A stretch of 64,000 bases of DNA from Chromobotia macracanthus (lineage: Eukaryota; Chordata; Actinopteri; Cypriniformes; Botiidae): positions 1,826,001-1,890,000 of the forward strand of contig JAZGTH010000008.1 in the NCBI GenBank assembly GCA_036877525.1, in the 5' to 3' direction. A program made the translations under genes and the position numbers. The notes below the pieces were generated by a model. That model made no database searches, had not been told where the DNA came from, and saw nothing but the letters and a program-made list of their open reading frames with translations. Below are positions 22,971-33,990 of this stretch, one piece after another; within the stretch, counting starts at the first letter, position 1; each line of letters opens with the position of its first letter.

Positions 22971-24466
22971 TTCTCAGGGTGAATTTGTGGAAATAAGTGG
23001 GCTACACAATAAGGACAAGTAGTTGGAGATCCATCTCAAAAATTTAGAGACTCCTTTTACACCTGATACTACTATCTGTCTTGGGTGATCCGATCAAGTG
23101 GACAGTGCTAAATGCGTGTAAAAATGGCCAAAGTTTTTTGGGTCCAGTCACTGAAACAACAATGAGCAGTGGCCAGGGACACCTGTGACTCCACATCTGT
23201 AGTGTAAACACTCAATTATTGTGGCAAAGGTTTAAACTTTGCCACTTGTGGATGGCAAACAACTGCGCGACTGGAATTTTGGACATAGGCATTTAAAAAC
23301 CTTCCATGAAGTTTTGTGCATGTTTGTTTCACCAAGAATAAGGTATTTTAATTAAATTTAATAACACGATTTTTGTACTCTGTAGTCTAATAATCATCAG
23401 AGCTAAGTCTTGTGAAAATTGTAGAGAAGTTTAGCAAAATGGTAATGCCAGTTGTAAACAGCTGTTTGTTAGGCCATTCATGATGTTAGGGCGGGTGTGG
23501 GTTTGTCTGAAGAGTGAAGAGAGCAGGAATTTGTGAATGAGAGTTTGTGAATGAGAACAAGTCAGTCACAGCCCCTTCAGCTTGCAGCCTCTCTTTTCTT
23601 TCATTTTCACCTCACTTATCTCTCAGGTTGTTTTTTCTTTTGAAAGGCACAGACTTCAAAGTAAAAAAAAGCTGCAGAGGTTGTTTCTTTTTCACCTTTT
23701 ATTAGCAGGTCAATGACACAGCTTTTGACAACCAGGTGTGCTGTAGATGAAAAAGCTCACTGTTGTATACACATCAGTCACCCACTTAATCCAAACTAAC
23801 ACACACTTGCATCTTCAAAAGCACATGATCATGGTTGTGTCTTCGCTCTCTACTGGTCTCAGTTTTGCACGCAGTATGAAGTTTTCTTTTCAAACATGCA
23901 TGCTGTGCATTGGATTAGTGCGTTTGAAAGACCCTTGCATGTTTAGATGTTTTTAGGCTGTAGTTTGAACACTCATCACATGGTAATAATGCTGTGCACC
24001 TGCATCCCAGAGTTTGCTCTAAGTTTCCGAAACATTTCTGTCATCATATGCTTTTTTCATGCATTTTCCAAAAATGTTGTTGCTTGTTTCTCTGTGGAAC
24101 ACATAAGTGATGATGTTTGTCAAGCCAGATCTGTATGCTAACGTTTCTGCACTGGTGCTACAGAGGTTAAAAGTATTGTGGCATAGTCACCTTTCGCAAT
24201 GTCAGTTTTATGTATGTAGCTGAGTATTATATAAATGTTTTGTTCATTTACAAATCTCATGACATCAAAAGCTGTTTGTCTCTGGTCTGATATAATAAAT
24301 TGTATGTCTTATCACATCTACACACTGTAACATTATGCATAAAATTATTAGACACAATATTTTTATATTAAAATAATTCATTCAGTAGTTTATTTTCTGT
24401 TATAAACAGTGATATACAAAGATTTCATTTTACTGTTAAAAATAAGGCCTCAAGCTCACAGTTCAA
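22971..24466. other. Unassigned sequence
   Basis: Near 23060-23230 text such as GATCCGATCAAGTGGACAGTGCTAAATGCGTG resembles ends of non-autonomous DNA transposons. A similar GGATCTGATC/AGTGTAAATGCAGCC string is at 58628-58665, but no complete element is visible. The rest has no recognisable feature. Confidence 0.35.
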
Positions 24467-25320
24467 CTCAGTTCAATTCAAATGTATTTATATAGTGCTT
24501 TTTTTACAGTGTTGAACTGTTTCAAAGCAGCTTTACATATACAAAAGAAAAATACAGAAAACAGGAAAAATTATGAAATGTATAACATTGAATACAGAAC
24601 TTAATATTATTGCAAAGTTTTTGTTCATTATAAGATGTATATTAGTAAATCTAATTAGTGATACTAAGATTGTAATAGGTTTATGAATATAAAGTTGGCT
24701 GAACTGATAACTACAACACAAGCATAATGTTACTAATTGCAGCTAAAACATCACACTGCTATGACTAGGCAGGGAATAAAACTTGCCTAGTCATAGAGTC
24801 TGAGCTGGAGGTAGGTAAATAGATAATGGGAAGATTAATAAAGAAGTCCATCACAGTCCCACTGCTTTTGGGTGATCCAGATTATGGCCGTAATCATGTT
24901 AAATTGACATCAGAATTAGCATCTTGTTGAGACAGAGCTAAGACAAGTGTCAGGTTGAACTTCAGGTGGGTCAGTCCGTCTCATGGGCTATCCCATCTTG
25001 TCTTCCCACCATCTGGTCTGGATGAGGTCCAGATCCTACCAACAAGGAATTGGAAAAATGAAAGACAGAGTAGAACATCTGACACTGACAATAGACATCT
25101 GTTCTTATGGGAAGTGTCCCTGTTCCAGTTTACCTACTACAGCCTAACAATCCCTTAAGGGATATGAGTCATAACACCATAGTACTATGTTTAAACTAGA
25201 TTAAAGAGATGGGTCTTTAATCTTGATTTAAACTGACAGAGTGTATCTGCCCCCCAGATAAGACTGGGAAGACTAGCCCAAAGAAGGCAGATCTGGTGTT
25301 TTTAAGGCCTTTCTGTAATT
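24467..25320 (-). mobile_element. LINE 3'-end copy (L2/CR1-group, family 1)
   Basis: Read on the minus strand this parallels 32.88-33.99 kb. AATTTAAATTAAAGACCCATCTCTTTAATCT there corresponds to AAATCAAGATTAAAGACCCATCTCTTTAATCT here (plus 25195-25225). The blocks GGGACACTTCCCATA(A/G)GAACAGATGT and TGGACTTCTTTA follow in order. It ends at GTATTTATATAGTGCTTTTT (plus 24482), the complement of the family tail. Only the last codons of the ORF remain. Confidence 0.8.
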
Positions 25321-26600
25321 TGAAACACTCTCCTATCTCCATGATGAACAGAGTACCTCAAGCTTTATTTGCTTCCAGCCATGCTCCATTTTGCTCATAT
25401 GCTCGTTTTACCATGGTGCTGTACTGCTGTTCTTTTTACCACCTTTAAGTGCAGAGGAGCAACTGTGTCCAAGGTGTTAAGAAAGAGGTAATTAACATTT
25501 TATGTTGCAATGTCAAGGTTTTTAAAGGTTATGCTAAGGAATTGAGGCAGTTCAGGTAGAAGCAATCTTTAGTGGTAGAAGTTATCATTCTACACCATTT
25601 GTAACAAGGAGCTGATTTTGCAACCATAGGTAAGTGTATTAAACAGGACACAAGATAATGATCTTCGCTCTGTTGCAGAATATTAGTGTCATCAACATTT
25701 ACACGACATTATGATTACGACAGTAAATGGGTCCTAACACATTGTGAAACTGATAAAGCTTAAAACGTTTTTGAAAACCAACCCCAATGCATCTTTTTCA
25801 TTATCCAAATTCTTAAACGTTTAGTTGCTCTAATGGTCATTTAATCAGTTTGTTGTTGGCTCAAGTGTTTTGTGACCTACCATCTTTTAGAGTTCAGTGT
25901 CAATGCAAACACAACTAAACTATTTACATTCTGGCCATTTAACAATTATAACCAGGTGTTATAGCTAAACCCAGAAAGACGGGACAACTGCAGGCACAGT
26001 AATTGAGCATCTCTGCTTAAAGTTATGACCAGATTTTGAGGCCCTCAGGTTTGTGGTTGCGCATCCAGTTATCCATGTACGTGGTTTTCTCTGTTAGAAT
26101 GTGCATCTTTATTGTTAATTTTTAACCGCTCTATTTTTTTTTCCCCATTTCTGTCCTGTATGATTGTTCTGTTAAATATTTGTAATTGTGGAATGTTTTT
26201 GGTCATTGTCACTCGAAATGGACAACAAACTGCTTTATAATATTTTCCAGTGTTCTCTAGTTGTTGCTTCAGCCGCAGTAAGTGGATTAATAAACCATAG
26301 TGATGCTGCTCTTAGGCGGTGTCAGTCACTAAATGAGATTATGACAAGCTTTGAATTATTAAAGAGCATCAGTGGTAACTATAAAAATGACAGAAATGCG
26401 TAGTGGAAGCTACCTTAATTACCTAAAACTGTTAAAGCTAGGTTAATGTTTTTGTTTAAAAAAACCACACTGATCAAGTGACGTAATTAAGTTGAGCTCA
26501 GAATTTCGAGTTTGAGGTTCGTTGGTTAAACATCTTGCAATTATAATCTTTCCCAAGTGTATGTAAAATACATTTCAGAATAGCTATTTCTCAAAAAAAA
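25321..26600. other. Unassigned intergenic sequence downstream of vgll4
   Basis: No supported gene. A plus-strand open stretch at 26188-26403 has no recognisable domain or splice context. Confidence 0.4.
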
Positions 26601-28912
26601 AATCAAACTGTGGTTTAAGAGCACTTTATTGTTCATTGAGGCTACTTGCATTACAAATCAATGGCCTGCCAAGAGACTTCTTCCAAGGATAAACAAGGCC
26701 ATAAAATGAGGGTATAATACAGATTTACAAATTAAGTACACTTGAGGTGCAGTGAACGTTTTAAAAACATTTGTTTCTTGTCATCATTCTCCTGGAAGCA
26801 CACAACAAATAAAAGAAAATATTGTTGCTCAAATCCCAACTGATCATATTGGAGTAAAGTAACTCATTCAGACTCATGGTCAATGAGAAGAGTACTTTCG
26901 TTCAAATGTCTCCAGAGACAGTTGAAAGAGCCTCCATTCAGAAGTGTATTGAGATTGCTCAGTAGCCTTTAGAAGTAATTAATACACAAGTGGCTATTAC
27001 ACTAACTCAGTTTTCATAGATAACTGTGTTCCTGCACTTTAACCTTAGACAAAACCTACAAACAAAAAAGATCAACTTTTTCAACAAAAAAGCATGATTA
27101 CAATAAAGGACAAGAGCAAACATTAAATAGCTACAAATTAATTGTTCCTCAAAATACCTATGATTTCTTTGTACATTCGTTACGCACAGCGTAATGATGG
27201 TCTTACAGTTCCCTATATAAAAACTTTTTTTGTTGTTTTTAATTAATACCTACAGCGTGTAGGGTATTGTGTGTCAAGCAGAAAGCGTGTCCTACCTAGT
27301 AAATGGGTAGTGAAACGACCATTCCCTCGCTAAATTCTACCCCAATATTGACTCACTGAGAGAAACACCTAAAAGCCTCTTGTAGAATATGACAACACTG
27401 TGGCAAATAGATACACAAAGAGCGAGTTTTCTATCTGTAAAATACTCTTGAAAAGATGGCTGTCTGGCAGCATTTCCTATTTTCAAATTTTGATAGTTCA
27501 ATGTAATAGTTAAACTGGGCCGATGGAATGTAAGGACAAGCTTAAGATCTAAGTGTCACGTGCATCTGCAGCCTCTTGTCAACGTTAGTATCTATACTGA
27601 AAACGTGACAAAGTACAACAGCTGTTTTGTTCTGTAGAACGAGCATATGCGCAAATTTCTGCATTGGAGGAATGTATTTTGTTAGGGCACAGGCGGGTTA
27701 TTTGAAAACAAGTCCATTTTGACAGCTGCAGCCAAACACTACAATGCAGAATTAAAAGTAGGATGAAAAAATTAGCATGACGTATTCTGAAAATTGTCAA
27801 TACTACAGATGACCTGTCCATATCTCTAAATGTCGTCTTATTCAGTCATGCAAAAAGGAGATGGCATCCTGTACCACAAAATTAATAACAAATCCGACTG
27901 TTAATATGTAGATGGCCTGTCCAGAGGCAGTTTTACTTATTTTGTATCTGGCAGTTACCACAATGAATATTGAATACAAAATTATATGGAGGACAACTGT
28001 ACCAGCAGTAAGTTTATCTAGGACTGTTAGTAAAAAAAATAAAATCTAAAAAGACTGAAATAATTATAGATGAAATGTCTACACAAGATACCAGCCATTT
28101 TTAAAACCATGCATTTATAAACACTAGTTAACCCTTAACTAGGGGTGGGGGACAAATCCAAAATAACCAAAAAATGCCCATGTTTGCCACGGCTCAGTTG
28201 TCAGCACCACAGAGAAAATCATCTGAAGCAAGAAATAAAGCAACCAAATATAGGTTCCCTCCCCCTTTTAAATATTTTCCTGTACACAAGTGACACACTG
28301 AGCATCATTTTGCACTTACTATCAGCAGTTCTCCCTCCTACATTTTCAACATCCTAGCATGTGTATCTAACACCAAACTGATATCACCTCAGTCCATCAA
28401 TAGTGCAAAATCAGCCCAAGCTTTCCATTTCAAGTATACACATTCAGATTTAAGGTACAACTTGGGAGAGAATGTGGTGCAAGACAACCAGAGAGGGAAC
28501 AAAAGTCCAGAAATGAGCTAGGGTAGTAGCTTTTGAGTATAAAAATGGCTTCTGGGTAAATGGTTTATATCAGAGCTTTCTTTGGTATCTGAGGCAGATG
28601 GTTAGATTGTTGGATGCTGGTTAATTAATATCCTAAAAAATAAAAGGCTTCCTGTTCATTGATGCTGCTTTTTAAGTATGGGCATCCTATTGTTATTATG
28701 TAACAGCCAAGGTAAAATAATAATAGCATACTTAAAACGACTGAAAAGGAATCGAAAATAAAACAGCGAAAACAAAGTTAACAAGCACCTACTTGTCATG
28801 CATTCTTATGTACATAGTTACATACATACATCAGTGCTGCTAAAACATGCATGGTTGCTTTGACAGTAAGGCAGCTGGAAAAGGCTAGGACTGGAGTTAG
28901 CTGGTCCTCTTT
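26600..28912 (-). other. vgll4: vgll4 3' untranslated region (predicted)
   Basis: From the stop codon to the AATAAA at 26630-26625 (minus) there are about 2.3 kb with no recognisable transposon, in contrast to both neighbours. The length is in the range of vertebrate VGLL4 3'UTRs. The extent is inferred from the first plausible poly(A) signal and the lack of repeats. Confidence 0.55.
26625..26630 (-). promoter_or_regulatory. Candidate polyadenylation signal AATAAA for vgll4
   Basis: TTTATT on the plus strand is AATAAA on the minus strand, followed in transcript direction by a T-rich run (plus 26593-26602). A second AATAAA lies about 520 bases further on (plus 26106-26115). Confidence 0.5.
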
Positions 28913-29157
28913 TCAAGACACAAGGGAAGGGGAGTGATTATGGTTGACCATGTGGCTGTTGGGGGAGGAGTCTGGGCTTCTATATGAGCTGCCCTTGGCC
29001 TTAATCTGCAGCCACGTCTCACCCAGTGCCTTGGCAAAGTGGTCATCCACCGAGCCTGTGATAGACACAGAGTTTGTTATGGGCTCTGGATCCTTGTAGT
29101 TCTTTCCCAGACTGCGACGAAAATGCTCCTCAATAACAGGGTCACATGTTGTGTTCG
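28913..29157 (-). CDS. vgll4: vgll4 final coding exon (both Tondu motifs)
   Basis: The exon follows a CTTTTTCTGTCTGCCTCAG acceptor. Its first two bases complete a serine codon begun in the previous exon, and it ends at TGA (28915-28913). It encodes residues 201-280 of the 280-residue form. TDU1 is VIEEHFRRSLG (207-217) and TDU2 is VDDHFAKALG (236-245), separated by NYKDPEP...NSVSITGS. These short helices bind TEAD, and the pair of motifs distinguishes VGLL4 from VGLL1-3. WLQIKAKG follows TDU2. The C-terminus SHMVNHNHSPSLVS resembles human SAHMVSHSHSPSVVS. Relative to mammals the linker after WLQIKA is shorter. No substitution is seen in the core VxxHFxxxLG residues of either motif, so the TEAD-binding function is probably intact. 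Confidence 0.97.
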
Positions 29158-29572
29158 CTGAGGCAGACAGAAAAAGGGTTTAGTACAACTGGGCTTTCAA
29201 TGTTCACTTTATATCAAATAAAAGTCCTCACCCAAATTTCAAACAGGTTTTTGGCACTTTGGCACTAAAATTTTCTGTAAGTGAAGTCGTAGCTGAGATA
29301 AAGTTTGAAACAGTTTGCACTCTAAAATTTGGAAATTAAAATTAAATGGCTAATTTAATTTTTTTTTGTTTTAATTTCCATTTATTTTATGTGATGTTTA
29401 TATTTTTTGCAACCTTGTTATAAACATTGACCAAATAGTTCAGATATTTTGTAGCTGTGCGTTTTAATTTTATTTTAATTTAACAAAAATTGTCAAATAG
29501 TAAATTGTCTTTTCTTATTTGTGAAAAGTGTCACACGGCAGGGTCTCAATACTGACATTTACTTGTACTTAC

Positions 29573-29696
29573 AGTTGAAGGGTCTGCGGTAGTTTGAAGT
29601 CAAGCTGGGTGAGCAGCCATTGTGAGACACAGTGCAGTGGGAGAGGTTACAGTTACGATTGTTAGCTGGAGCACATATGATCACAGAGGGACGATT
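29573..29696 (-). CDS. vgll4: vgll4 coding exon 4
   Basis: The exon lies between a TTTGTTTGCAG acceptor and a GTAAGT donor (minus). It is 124 nt: 41 whole codons (residues 159-199) plus one base of codon 200. The protein text is NRPSVIICAPANNRNCNLSH, then CTVSHNGCSP and SNYRRPFN. Human VGLL4 has the same order (NRPSVITCA, RNCNLSHCPI, YRRPPS). The spaced Cys and His residues (C..CNLSHC..H.GC) are conserved across VGLL4 proteins, but I know of no established function for them. The phase matches both neighbours, so exon skipping would break the frame. Confidence 0.96.
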
Positions 29697-30482
29697 CTGC
29701 AAACAAAACACTTAAATATGAATGTCCCGTTAAAGGAATAGGTCAGACAATCAAACGTCCTCTTACAATGGTCTATATTGCAGATATCCACAGCCTAAGT
29801 ACATCCAGTTCATAAACTGAATTAATAGACTTCTTTAAAAGCCTTCTGTTCACTGCCAGTAGAAAGATAAGCTCACACGGGCATGTCTTGCACAGCAAAA
29901 GACAAACAGTTCTGATAACTACAAAATTAATTTAAGCACTAGAGACTCTAATTTAAGAGTCTAAAATAACCTAAGCATAGAAAGGATAAATGGCACAGTT
30001 GTTTGTATGTATGAAGAGACAAAAATTATTGCTTTCTTCAATACAGCACTAGGGCTTCTCACACTACGCTTTACCTGGGGTTTTAAAAAAACAACCCAGA
30101 GTTTCTTTAGGGTGCCAAAATACCATATCATAAAATATACCATAAAAACATACCATAAAAGTATATGGTGTTCCATCAAATAGTACTTCAGTGCACATCA
30201 TTAAACAGTCATTAAACTGAGAGAAATGTTGAACCCTGGTGGCAAATGTGTTGAGTCTGTAGAGACTATATTATGTTTTGTGACTAGAAATCAAGAAACC
30301 TAAATACCCAGAATTCATTATTAATTCAGGGTAAAGTATGAACAGTGTGAAACATGAAACAAGACAACCTAGGATTATGTTTAATCAAGGTCAGGAACGA
30401 CCCTAGGTTAACAATTTCAAGTGGGAAAAGCACTGCTGTGTACTAAAATGGCAAACTGCTGTGTAGTGCTGCTGAAATTTAC
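29697..30482 (-). other. vgll4 intron 3
   Basis: About 0.8 kb with GT...AG borders and no recognisable inserted element or second gene. Confidence 0.8.
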
Positions 30483-30702
30483 CTGCTGGCGCTCAACAGG
30501 GCTAACAGTGGGGGAGATGGCAAGATTGCGGGTAGCATCCATGGTTTTGGTCAGTGCAAGAGGCTGGTCCATGGCCAGGCTGGGCATGTGGGTGTAAAGG
30601 TGACCGCCAACAAGGCTCATGGTGGGGGTGGCAATGTGCTCTATGGGACTGCAGCTAAGATCCAGGGGGTCCTTGTGGTAGTCCCCATTGGCAGGCTTGC
30701 CT
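30483..30702 (-). CDS. vgll4: vgll4 coding exon 3
   Basis: The acceptor is TTCTCTTGCAG and the donor GTAAATTT (minus). The exon is 220 nt: one base completing Ile85 and then 73 codons (residues 86-158). The text runs GKPANGDYHKDP, PTMSLVGGHLYTHMPSL, MDQPLALTK and SPTVSPVERQQ. Human VGLL4 has PTMSLHGSHLYTSLPSL, EQPLALTK and LSPTLTPGERQQ at the same place, so identification is secure. The region is rich in Ser, Thr and Pro and probably disordered. A second AG two bases downstream of the chosen acceptor would shift the frame, so the first was taken. Confidence 0.96.
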
Positions 30703-32615
30703 CTGCAAGAGAACCAAAGAAGAGATTATACAGGAGCCCACATCGAGCATCACAAACAGCCAGAGCTATTAATTCTGCATTCAGTGGGGCGTGGCGACAT
30801 ACCTCTCTCAAGAAGTCACAATGACTTGATAAGGGTTTGTTTGGAGGAGTCAACATTATTTACATTTGAGTATTACTTTATTGTGATCAAAATACTTTAT
30901 GAAACTTCAGCTGGTCGGTAATATATATAACTTTTTCTATCAAAGTAAGTTTCGTTATTTTTGATTAAACACGCAAGGTTTCTCCCAGTCTTTTTTTAGC
31001 TCGAATCGCTTTTTACAAAAGGCCCAATAAACAAACCTCCTTTCCTGTTTGTCTTTTCCCTCCAAACTAAATAGATACACATGCAGCAAGGCTTAGAAGC
31101 GTTATTCCACACTTCTGGAGTGATCAGTCTCCTGTTGCCAACAGAGTGGAGGCCCAGTAAGGGGCCAAGTGCACCAATGCACAACACTTAATTTGTGCTT
31201 CACAGGATAAGAACCTAATACCTTTCACTGGGCACATAGGAAAGCTGAACAACAGCAAGGGAAGAGACAGTAAAACCCTAATCAGGTTATTTGCTTCAAT
31301 GCAGACGTTTACAACCCCACATTAGACTTGGAGTTTAAATGTTCTAATCTCCTCACTTTTAATCTCTTTTAATTAAATGTTTCAGCTTTCATCACAAGTC
31401 CAGCATGTTTGGGATTTTTAATTTTGCATCACTGTATAATGTGATATCAGGTACATAGAAAATTGCAAAATCAAATGCCATAGCGCCATAAAATACTATT
31501 TGAGCAAAGGAAGCTATATTAAATACAGCATAACATTATTAGCATCAGATGAAGTTCAATAACAGGAAGCTGCAGAAAGCCTTTTCATTGAATATCCTTC
31601 GAAAACAAACAGCAAAAAGGCCCTTTACATTTGTCTCTGTGTGCTAAATAGTCTGGCAAAAGTCTATGAGTGGTTTTAAAATGCTCTAAGGGGGAAAGTT
31701 TTTTTGTCATTCTTTTTCGGGTTCTTGAAAAAGAGATGTCTGAATGTACTTCACATGAAACAGTTTTGATTAACTCCTGCATAGGGAGGAGGATCTCAGC
31801 CAAACATAAGAGAACAGAGCTCAGTATCCTCCCACAACATGGCCTCAGGCTTCAACAACTTTGGCATTTGGAGTTTTTGTGAAACAGAATCTCCTCAATA
31901 AGAAAAAGGTTTAGCTTCTACCCCCTCGCAAAGCCCTACACAAGTGCGCAAAGAAGGTGTACATGCTCAGCCATGTAAACACCTAACAGTTTTGCATTAC
32001 AGTGGTGGTGATGAAGTTCAGTACTCAAGCGGGCGATACAGTTACCCTCAAATGTCTGTGCCAATAAACCGGATGTGTTATTCAGGTAGCTTTGAACACA
32101 AAGTTTAACTAATATGATCAAAAGTTACTCCTCAAACAGTGATCATAAAAGACTTACACTATTGCCCACTATAGTGCCCCCCTGCGGCATCTTCAATATT
32201 AAAAGCATTTGCATAGTTTCACAAATAGTTCTAGTCCTACATATTCTGCATTTGATAGCACTCAGCTCACAGTATTTACATCAATTTTGGCACAAACGGG
32301 GATCCAGACAGTGAGATATTGGTAGGGCTTGCATTAAAGACTCGTGCCCATGAACAGCCTCAGTCTGAATTCCTTTTCATGGTTTTGGGTTTTGTAAAAC
32401 ATGCAAAGAGCAGAACCCCTTCTACTTTAAACATCAAATTACTCCACATACACCATTTAATATATACTTTACAATCACTGAATTTATATGACATAGTCTA
32501 ACAGTTAAAACACATGTGCAGCAACTGGCATGAGATCTTATATCTTTACACTGAAAGAGTTTATATGAATTGTTGTAGCCAGCCTGCTTTAAACGCTGTG
32601 TCATGTGCATCAATA

Positions 32616-33990
32616 TATTAAATATTGTCCACACTGCACTGGCTGCCTATCAAGCATCGTATAAACTTCAAAATTTTGCTGATTACCCACAAGGCTCTGA
32701 ATAGTCTAGCTCCTCAATATCTAAGCGAGCTCCTCTCTTATTACACTCCTTTGCGTTCATTGCGATCTGAAAATTTGATAATACCCAGAATTTCAAAATC
32801 AAGCGCTGGTGGTAGATCCTTTTTGTATTTGGCGGCCAAACTCTGGAACAGTCTTCCCAGTACTGTCCGGGAGGCAGATACATTATGTCAGTGTAAATTT
32901 AAATTAAAGACCCATCTCTTTAATCTAACCTACACAAAGTCCTACAGATTTATTACTCAGATCCCTTAAGGTATTATTAGGCTGCATTAATTAGGTAAAT
33001 CAGAACCGGGGACACTTCCCATAGGAACAGATGTACTGGCTTCACAGTAAATCTGTCTGTCTTTCATTTCCCCATGGTCCTGTAGTCAGCTGAATCTGAA
33101 CTAAGGCCACCATCTGAACTACGACCCCAAGACAGATCATTGGGATTTGATGGACTTCTTTAGTAAACTTACCATTATATACCTACCTAACTACCCCCAG
33201 CCTAGTTAGTTTCTATATATGTATATATCTAGTTTCTATATTGTTTCTTGCTTAGTCACAGCAGTGTGCTGTTTTAGCTGCACTTCAATAATCAATAAAT
33301 ATATAAATCATTATAATCAACTCTCCGTTCCTATCCAAGAAAGTTACAAATTTAATGTGCCAGAGGAGAACTGGCCCTGCCAGTTGAGCCTGGTTTCTCC
33401 CAAGGTTTTTCTCCAGCTATACACCATTGGAGTTTTGGTTCTTTGCCACTGTCACCCTGTTGGCTTGCTTATTGGAGACTGCTGACATCTAACTTAGCCT
33501 AGAGTTTATGTTAATATTAACAAAAAAATTGTTAATATTGCTTCTAGTGATATGACAAATTATAGTCCAAAAGACTCTTCTATTTTGCTACACCTTTGTC
33601 TCAAATTGTCTCCCATTCTCCACTGTGTAATGTTCAAGTTTTTAAATGTATATATCTTATGTATTATACTTTTGTGTGTTATTTCATGGTGCAATTGCAA
33701 ATCCCTTATACCCCTGTCCCATAAGATTTTTTTATATGCCATCTCCATGTAAGCTGGAACGGCATATCTTGCCTAATGATTTTGTAGTTTTATATCGGTT
33801 CAGTCATGCCTTTTTTTCATAAACCTACTATAGACCTGGTATGCCTAGTTGGTCTTATGAATATACATCTCACAAATTATTTGTAATAATAGCATGTGTT
33901 TTTGGCTGAACATGTCTGACATTTGTTCTGTGTTTTATTATAATTCTAAAAAACATTGTAAAAAGTGCTATATAAATAAAATTTAATTGA
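32616..33990 (+). mobile_element. LINE C-terminus and 3'UTR (L2/CR1-group, family 1), in vgll4 intron 2
   Basis: An open frame at 32625-32969 gives the C-terminal end of a LINE ORF2: LHWLPIKHRINFKILLITHK, APQYLSELLSYYTPLRSLRS, GGRSFLYLAAKLWNSLPSTV and FKLKTHLFNL. This HWLP...LWNxLP...KTHLF pattern is typical of the L2/CR1/Rex1 group. It is followed by about 1 kb of 3'UTR and a tail ATAAATAAAATTTAATTGAAT at 33972-33992. It is the best reference copy for the family members at 1.1, 20.4 and 24.5 kb. It is 5'-truncated and in the opposite orientation to vgll4. Confidence 0.88.
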
